From Miscanthus floridulus (Eukaryota > Streptophyta > Magnoliopsida > Poales > Poaceae), in NCBI RefSeq assembly GCF_019320115.1, contig NC_089587.1:105201158-105265157 (forward strand): a stretch of 64,000 nucleotides of DNA. Direction: 5' to 3'. Under the pieces are notes generated by a model. It saw only the letters and a program-made list of their open reading frames with translations, searched no databases and was not told the origin of the DNA. The first letter of the stretch is position 1; the number at the start of each line of letters is the position of its first letter. The translations under genes and the position numbers were made by a program. Positions 57,901-64,000 of the stretch are shown piece after piece.

Positions 57901-59560
57901 GAATTACTATGAATTTCCAAAGATTCAGCAAATTTACTACAAATAGATCCTTATTGGCACTATTCATTTGAGTCACAGACTTCGCAGTTAGACCCTTCCA
58001 TCTTGTCAAATTTGAGCCCGAGGCCCCTGGTCGGAATTAAAAGCAGAGGAGCATGCCGGACTTGCTGTTGCCGGCCGAAGGAGGCTCGTCGGCGGCGGGG
58101 GATGGGCCGGCGAGGTCCGAGGCACCTGTACGCACCCGAAGGTGGCTTCGGCTCGGCCAGAGCCTGCCCGTGGCCTCCTGGCCATGCGCACAGGCGCCCG
58201 CGGCAGCCACGGCACCGGCGGCCGCGCGCTACGGCAGCGAGGAGAGGCCAGGGAGGGGTGTGCGAGGACCAGGAGAGGACGGCGGAGCCGGTGACGGTGG
58301 ATGCAGGGCTGCCAGGCGCTCGGAGGTGGAAGAATGGCGGCGGCCAACCTCGAGCTCGCGGCGGCATCTATGGCGGCCGCAAGAGGGCACGCGGAGAGAG
58401 GCAAGAAGAAGAGCTGGGAGTGGGGAGGCGAGTCGTCCTGGTGCTCCACTACTTGGAGTGCGGCGCAGGGCACGCGGCAGAGAGCAGGGCACGCGGCAAC
58501 GGCAGATGCGCGCGGCGTCCATGCGCGGCGACCACGTCGGCAAGCGGTCGAACAGGTGGCGGGCACCGGTGTGGACATGGTGGAGCGCAGGTTTGGGCCA
58601 GTTACGGGCCAATTTGGTCCATGGGCCCAAAACAAAGTTTTCTGTACTCGGCCCGCTCTACATTTTGCATTAAGAGACCAAGGTCATTTGAGGAATGGAT
58701 TAGCAATTAATTAGGCTCCAAAGTGAGTGTTAGTGTTTTGATAACAGTCACGGGAGCTCGCCTTTGGAGGTCAAAACTCAGTCAAACTCAATGCAACTTT
58801 TTGTATGCTCTTCTCCATAATATAACCTTCAACTTTTGTTTTTGGACCAACTCAAGTTGCTTAGCAAAATTTGGAGAACGCGGGATGTCGATGTCGTTGT
58901 TTAGCGAAATTCTAGACTTAGAATAATGCTAAGTGCTGAAGACTGCAGCAGAATCAATCTTGTGACCTTTGTTTGTCAAGCTTAGAGATAGATTTAGACT
59001 TGGATCCTTAAATAAAGTTTGTAGGACACAAACTATACTGCAACTTTTATTTAAGGTCAAACCTTGTATCTTGAATATAAACCATTCTTTTACTTTGGTC
59101 AAAGCAGCATCTCGTTAACCCTAGAATTAGAGTTTTCGACCAATTGAGGCCTTTTCTTGACATGTGCTCAACACAAACCCTTCATGACTTTTGTTGTAGA
59201 GTTCAATTAGAGTCATTTAGGCAAGGTAGCAAGGTTTGGTTGATGGCCTATAATTCCCTTCACTTACTAGCGCAATTCAAGCAAGAATGTAACTCATCAT
59301 TTCATGCGACTTCTTGATTCCGAACTTCATGAAACTTTTCCATGGGTCTAGATGGATGCATGTGGATGTAATGTACATGGAATAAGCATGTTTAACATTA
59401 CTCTTGCATAATCTTAACAAGGGTCCATATGTAAGCAAATGTGCGTGGCCCAAGTTTAAGTTGGAGCTCCATCATGTAGATTTGATCTTGACACCTTCAT
59501 TACCACTCGACATGTCATGTTTGAGCTCAAACCCATTGCTTAACTGGTGACAAACACCTA
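54986..59560 (-). mobile_element. Lone Tekay-like LTR in the gag of M, without clear target duplication
   Basis: The minus-strand end GGGCGGTTCTGTTACA is at 54986; the start lies between 59551 and 59575 near TGTTTGTCACC or TGACCCTAGG, because M gag sequence (VLGRMLTFD) blends into it. The layout is LTR-like: a GC-rich block at 57960-58620, and 'tactcagggtttatcccaccatattgcaggtg' (split here across the match) near 55400, as in element X and T3. No internal region or primer site is present. The flanks (CTATC left, nothing equal on the right) do not match. GC-block ORFs (58003-58714) overlap on both strands and are rejected as genes. Confidence 0.7.
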
Positions 59561-60642
59561 GGGTCAAAGGTCAACATTCTCCCAAGTACATCATTTGGTG
59601 TGAAGTACTCAAACTTCTTGTCTCTAATTAGAGTGACTACGGTCTTATTTCTAGGTGAATAAGCTTCCAACATAATCTTGACAACTTTGTGATCATCTAG
59701 CTCATCACAACCATAGCCTCTAATCTTGCCCACCATCATCATCAACCTATCAAACATCTCTTGTGGCCTCTCTCCATCCAAGATTACAAATTGGTTGAGC
59801 TTTGACATCAACAAGTCAATTCTTGCCTTTCTCACTTTGTCAACCCCTTCATGTGCTAGGTGCAAAGTGTCCCATATTTGCTTGGCAACATCAACTCCAA
59901 TCACTCTATCGTACTCATCACCATCCAAGGCACTAAGCAACACACTTGTGGCTTGACCATTGAGGTGAATGATTCTCATCTCTTCTAGTGTTGGGTTCTT
60001 GGGATCAACCGGTGGCTCAAATCCATTGCAAATAATCTCCCAAATGCCGGGGTGAATACCTATAAGATAAGCTCTCATCAAGTGCTTTCACTTGGCAAAG
60101 TTAGTCCCATTGAAATGAGGTAACTTGCCCATGGGCACATTGATGAAAGACCTCCGATCATGGTTAGTCACAAGAATATAAAATTAGTTAAAGGATACGG
60201 TGGTATATTTGTTGTTGTCGGCCTTGCCCTTTCCTTTCTTCTCCTTCTTCTTCCCCTTCGACACTTGGTATGACTCATCATCATCACCATATTCGGAACT
60301 ACTTGATATTCTTGATGATGCACTTGTTGCCTTCTCTTCTTCTTCCTTCTTCTTCCTAGCTTCTCTTCTTTTTCTTCTTGCTTCTCTCTTAAGCCTTCTT
60401 TCTTCTTTCCTATTCTTCTTCTCCTCTAACCGCTGCTCCTCCTCCTTCTTCTCTCTTGCTTCTCTTTTTAGCTTTCATGCCTCCTTCCTTCTTCTTCTCT
60501 CATTATCATTAAGAGCTCTTTTGGCATCGGTAGCCTCAAGATGTGGTAGTGTGGTGTTGCTCGCTGTCGACGCGCTCAGCTCGCTGCTGTCCATGTCGAC
60601 ATCCACCTGCTTCATGCTACTAGTTCCTCCTCTAGCCTCCAT
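59561..60642 (-). pseudogene. Gag N-terminal part of copia element M
   Basis: ATG at 60642, 34 bases after the primer site, opens MEARGGTSSMKQVDVDMDSS. A Lys/Arg/Glu-rich segment (60500-60260, KREAREKKEEEQRLEEKKNRK) is probably a long charged helix. The gag domain follows: HFNGTNFAK.KHLMRAYLIGIHPGIWEIICNGFE, DAKQIWDTLHLAHEG-like, RIDLLMSKLNQFVILDGERPQEMFDRLMMMVGKIRGYG, KKFEYFTPNDVLGR. Stops: TGA in KEA*KLK (CGA to TGA), TAA in SFN*FYI, TGA in FAK*KHL (TGG to TGA). It breaks off at the LTR junction before the zinc knuckle. Confidence 0.82.
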
Positions 60643-60675
60643 ACCTCATGCGGTGAAGCGTATATGAGGTAACCT

Positions 60676-60687
60676 GCTCTGATACCA
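60676..60687 (-). other. Primer binding site of M (initiator Met-tRNA type)
   Basis: The minus strand reads TGGTATCAGAGC two bases after the 5' LTR, a perfect match to the site complementary to plant initiator Met-tRNA. Confidence 0.92.
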
Positions 60688-60689
60688 CT

Positions 60690-61906
60690 TGTAGAATCTC
60701 TGGTTGACCTAGAGGGGGGCGAATAGGCCTGTCAAAATAAACATTCAAACTTTTATCAAATTCACCCTGTGACACTGCCGCTCTAGAGGGCGGCACTACC
60801 GGACCAGAATAGCGGCACTGCCGCACCTGCAGACAACTTCGAGTCACAGTTCAAAATCAGTGAATAGAAACTTAGATCGGAGAAATTTCTCAGCTTATTG
60901 TAGGTATTATAGTCACAGATCAAGAGCTAGAATGAGTAGAAACATCACACACAAGTAGATCGACTAGAAACCCTAGAAATCACCTCAACCAATAATATGA
61001 AATGCAAGTAATGTAAACCAAGCACAAGTGACACAATGATTTATCATGTGGTTCAGCTCACCATCAAGGCTTGCCTACCTCCACGTTGTTGAGGTTAGCC
61101 ACTAAGGCTTAGGGCTTTCCAACCCTTCCTCATTCTCAAGTCAAGAGACTTAATTCTTGAGATGAGGGGTGAGTATACTAGCTTCAAGAGATGGTTACAA
61201 ACCTCCCGGGGCTGCCACACAAGTTGGCAAGCTCCATGGGCGATACTCTAGCCGGCTAGGAGCCAAGCTCCAAGAGTAACAAACACAACCGTCAGCCAAA
61301 ACATGAACCAAGTGCTCTTTTAAGTTGGGGAATCAATGGAGCTGCTCTCTAATTGAGTTTTGGACCCTTTTCCCTCAAGGGTTGATGGGGAAATCAATGA
61401 ATTTGCTTGGGGGCTTAAGGTCAATAATGGAGGGAGGGAGAGAGAGAGCTCCTTTTCTATTTGGGTGTGCTGGAATCAGTAGCAGAAGGAAGAGAGACAT
61501 TGGCGAGGAAGAAGATGGGTATAAATACCCCCTTATCCCCAACGGCCACTTAAGTCACGGCAGTGCCTCACCACGCAAGACAGTAAGGGCAAGAGTGAAG
61601 TGTAGACTATCTTGGCTATGAATCTGAGGACGCATGTGTATGTTTGAGCACTTGGTAGCACATATTAGCTTAAGCATTGTGTCCCCCTTTATAGTATGGC
61701 TTTTCCTATACTCAAATTCAAAATATAAAAGAATTTAAACTTCCTTTGAGTTTGAAGCCATCCACATTTGTAATTGGGGGCTCCTCTATTTTGTGTAGCA
61801 TCCTCAAACATGAATCCCCTACTTGTCATCACGATAAATCTCATTAGTTCTCTAATTGTGTGGTCATTATCACTAAAACCCACAATAGGGCTTGATTGCA
61901 CTTTCA
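60690..61906 (-). mobile_element. 5' LTR of copia element M
   Basis: 1217 bp; minus-strand start TGAAAGTGCAATC at 61906, end TTCTACA at 60690. A palindromic GGTATAAATACC at about 61515-61526 could serve as TATA box on either strand. Flanked on the outside by CCTAT. Confidence 0.9.
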
Positions 61907-61911
61907 CCTAT
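61907..61911. repeat. Target-site duplication, right copy (element M)
   Basis: CCTAT, pairing with CCTAC at 12508-12512. Confidence 0.7.
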
Positions 61912-62903
61912 AGAGTAGGTGCATGGTACTGAGTGGGAGGTGCCTAGTGAGTCTACTGAGTCTAGCGAGATGGCTGACCACCTGGAGAGTGATAGGACAT
62001 CCTCCTAACAACCTACACCTTATGAGCCTATGGGTGACTAGAAGATCCAGCAACCACCTACTTGCGCTTCCACTCCGCCTGAGAATCATGCTGAAGTCCC
62101 TCCATAGCAATGGCTGCATTCATCAAAGCACCAAAAGTCTGATATCCCCTAGTGTATAGCTCCTTTTGCAAGATGCAAGAGAGGCCACGGTAGAAATAGT
62201 CTCTCTTCTTCTCATTAGCGTCTACATGGGTCCCAGCAAACTATGCAAGATGGTTGAACTTGTTCACATAATCCATCACAGTCATACGCCCTTGCTTTAG
62301 ATCCAGGAACTCAGTCAACTTCCTATTCAGCAAACCAGCGGGAATATAGTACTTACGGAAAGCAGTGGTAAACTCCTGCCAAGTCACACGGTGGTCTGCC
62401 GGCTACATGGCATTGAAAGTATCCCACCACGCACTGGTAGATCCCAGAAGTTGCTGTGTGGTAAAGCGCACCTTCTGTTCTTTAGTCACAGTGAGCAGCT
62501 GAAACTTCTGCTCCAGAATACGAAGCCAATGCTCCGCATCCAGAGGCTTAGCAGTTGGTGTGAACATGGGCGGGTGTGTCTTTAGGAAGTCCTAGTAGGA
62601 ATAGGGCCCCTTGAGACTACGGGCACCACCCCCATTCCTGCTGTTGCCACCGAGGCCTCCACAGGCGAAGCCACCAATAGCCTGGGCAAGCATCTCCAAG
62701 GCACGGGCTGACTCACGCCGAGCAGCCAGCATCTCTGCCATCATCTCTGCATGGGTCATCAGAGGTGGTGGTGGAGGAGGAGGAGGAGCTAGAAGTGGGG
62801 CCTCATGGCTATCCCCATTGGTGTTGCCATTGTCCTCACCACAACCGTTATCACCCTGGTCTGCCCTAGCGCTGGTACTCCCCCAACCAGACCTCAGGTT
62901 CAT
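61912..62903 (-). pseudogene. Gag of element X, N-terminal part
   Basis: ATG 62903 opens MNLRSGWGSTSARADQGDN, a polyproline run and LMTHAEMMAEMLAARRESARALEMLAQAIGG. The capsid-like gag domain follows with stops: HPPMFTPTAKPLDAEHWLRI, LEQKFQLLTVTKEQKVRF, SAWWDTFNAM, W.EFTTAFRKYYIPAG, KLTEFLDLKQGRMTVMDYV. This gag is typical of Tekay/Del elements. The frame reaches the copia junction at 61912 and resumes with its zinc knuckle at 12450. Stops include PYSY followed by TAG at 62592 and one before PADHRVTW. Confidence 0.82.
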
Positions 62904-63366
62904 CTATAAACAGATAAGAACCAACCATTAGGGACAATCCTCCAGATTAGGAACAAGAGACTTAGAGAAATGATAAGGCTTTTACTAAAGCATTCTTTTA
63001 GGTTATCCTATCAATTCACTAATCCAAATTATGCGTGTGTGGGGAAGTTTAGTTTAAGCAAGATTCTCTTTTCATGATGCATGCATCGGCCTACCCGTTC
63101 ACTCAAGCCAGAATATAGCGGCATTCGTAAAAAATTTTGGCACATCGCACACTCACTTTCCGCTTTCTCAACGATTCTTACATAGCGTAAGTTAGTGTAC
63201 CTGTAGAAAATTAATTAGATAAAACCAGTGCCGCTATCCTAGATAAACCATATTGCTAGGGCTTATACTTATTTACATAATTTTATCACATCCTACTTTT
63301 TGCAAAGCTTTTGTTGGTCAAATTTTAGGTTTTGAAAAGAGTTATAAAACTTGTAACTCATTTTTG
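62904..63366 (-). other. 5' leader of element X
   Basis: AT-rich leader between primer site and gag ATG; no coding frame and no recognised feature. Confidence 0.6.
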
Positions 63367-63378
63367 GCTCTAATACCA
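63367..63378 (-). other. Primer binding site of element X
   Basis: The minus strand reads TGGTATTAGAGC two bases after the LTR end, one transition from the initiator-Met site TGGTATCAGAGC. Confidence 0.85.
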
Positions 63379-63380
63379 CC

Positions 63381-64000
63381 TGTGGCAAAACCGCTCGAAA
63401 TAACACGCTTTCGGAGGCACTCGTCTTCAACTAGACACTAAGCACCTCGAAAGTTAGCTACATCGGACAGTTCCATCGAGCCCACCCCAAGGGAGAACTT
63501 GAAACAATCCATGTTTTACACCTAGGATCAAATAATGAGTACGAGCTCACAATACTTAGTCCATTTCATACAACAAGAGTTCTCAGAAATACATTATTAC
63601 AATACCAAGTTCGGAGTGCGGAATTTAAACAGCGGAATTGAAATAAACATCTAACGATAAGATACAAGGATCTGTCTGTGCCCACCAGAAGAATCCTTCA
63701 CACAACAGTCACTCCTCAAACTGCACCTACAACAGGGGTAAATAAACCCTGAGTACACAATGTACTCGCAAGACTTACCCGACTAGTGGGAATAATTTTC
63801 CGACTCCAAAGGATATGATAAGCTTTATGGTTTGCTTGGTTTCCTTTTTGCGAAAAGCATTACTAGTAGTTAATCCTTATGTATGTATTTTATTAGCAGT
63901 CATGATTAGTTCATTAGCTAACCATTCTATGTAAGCACTTATTCTACTTTCAAGCAAGAGTCGAGCAATCAAATACATTTCACCATCTTTCATCTTCTAG
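63381..64000 (-). mobile_element. 5' LTR of element X (partial)
   Basis: The minus-strand LTR ends GAGCGGTTTTGCCACA at 63381 and continues past the window edge. Its reverse complement matches 6180-6881 (plus strand), identifying the LTR family. Confidence 0.8.

Larger units (their letters stand above)
12513..61906 (-). mobile_element. Element M: SIRE/Maximus-like Ty1-copia retrotransposon with nested insertions
   Basis: LTRs at 12513-13769 and 60690-61906 are direct repeats. On the minus strand they start TGAAAGTGCAATCAAGCC and the 5' copy ends TTCTACA, two bases before a perfect TGGTATCAGAGC primer site. Order on the minus strand is gag (60642), protease-integrase (54220), RT-RNase H (about 49190), extra ORF (46229), polypurine tract AAAAAGGGGGAGAT, 3' LTR. 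Protease-integrase-RT order defines Ty1-copia. The long gag, the extra ORF after pol and the GGGGGAGAT tract fit the SIRE/Maximus lineage. LTRs differ by roughly 8-10% in the first 260 bp compared by eye, nearly all transitions. Without its insertions the element would be about 11-12 kb. Confidence 0.88.
6882..64000 (-). mobile_element. Element X: Tekay/Del-like Ty3-gypsy, split by nested insertions
   Basis: This minus-strand element frames the window. Its parts in transcription order are: 5' LTR from 63381 (running off the right edge), primer binding site 63367-63378, gag 62903-61912, then a 49.4-kb interruption (12513-61906), gag zinc knuckle and protease 12512-11700, RT-RNase H 11706-10559, integrase (duplicated) 10558-8293, C-terminal tail 8292-7790, polypurine tract 7773-7786 and truncated 3' LTR 7772-6882. 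Strand, domain order and the initiator-Met-type primer site agree with a Tekay/Del chromovirus-like element. It is non-autonomous now: stops and frameshifts occur in gag and pol. Confidence 0.8.

Noticed and set aside
58003..58714. Several long overlapping open frames on both strands (up to 235 codons) suggesting a gene
   Set aside because: The region is strongly GC-rich, so stops are rare in all frames. No domain, start context or codon preference favours one frame. It occupies the GC block of a lone LTR.
60200..60667. 155-codon plus-strand frame with hydrophobic Ser/Leu/Phe runs, looking like a membrane protein
   Set aside because: It is the reverse complement of the Lys/Glu-rich gag helix of copia element M, where AAG/GAG codons read as CTT/CTC.

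Overview
This window is grass nuclear DNA (most likely a panicoid such as the sorghum/sugarcane/maize group) made almost wholly of nested LTR retrotransposons. I found no host protein gene, rRNA, tRNA or CRISPR array. The grass call rests on element types: large SIRE/Maximus-like Ty1-copia, Tekay/Del-like Ty3-gypsy with 3-4.5 kb LTRs starting TGTAACACC, and Tat-lineage Ty3-gypsy with antisense extra ORFs. The genus is inference.

Layout, outermost to innermost. (1) Element X, a minus-strand Tekay-like gypsy element, holds the window: its 5' LTR starts at the right edge (63381 onward), gag runs leftward from 62903, and it resumes at 12512 through protease, RT, RNase H and a tandemly duplicated integrase to a truncated 3' LTR (6882-7772). 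(2) Between the X halves sits copia element M (12513-61906, minus; target duplication CCTAC/CCTAT). It has gag, protease-integrase, RT-RNase H and an extra ORF downstream of pol. (3) M was hit three times: a solo LTR (49193-52711, perfect GACAC duplication), a second lone LTR (54986 to about 59560, no clear duplication, with missing M gag), and Tat element T1 (15947-46087, minus) inserted inside M's extra ORF. (4) T1 carries a younger plus-strand Tat element T2 (18719-29156, perfect GGGGT duplication, 1366-bp LTRs about 2% apart by eye) and a truncated Tekay-like element T3 (about 41159-45041) in its 5' LTR. (5) At the left edge a plus-strand Tekay-like element A (1-4524) lies in a plus-strand LTR (4525-6881) that itself cuts the 3' LTR of X.

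Coding content. All polyproteins are broken, mostly by single-transition stops (CAA to TAA, CGA to TGA, TGG to TAG or TGA), as expected for methylated repeats. The best preserved frames are the copia protease-integrase (52901-54220), the X reverse transcriptase, and an antisense plant-mobile-domain ORF in T2 with a predicted 90-nt intron. T1 also has an antisense ORF, of an unrelated type (putative gypsy-type transposon family, coiled coil), with its own TATA-like box. Removing T2, T1 or the GACAC solo LTR plus one target copy restores a continuous reading frame in the host element, which independently supports those boundaries.

Structures worth attention: a 17-bp inverted-repeat motif scattered through M only; an exact 1133-bp tandem duplication of the X integrase; a 171-bp gag segment copied into the gag-protease linker of T1; 29-bp tandem arrays in both T1 LTRs; and loss of the T1 integrase core.
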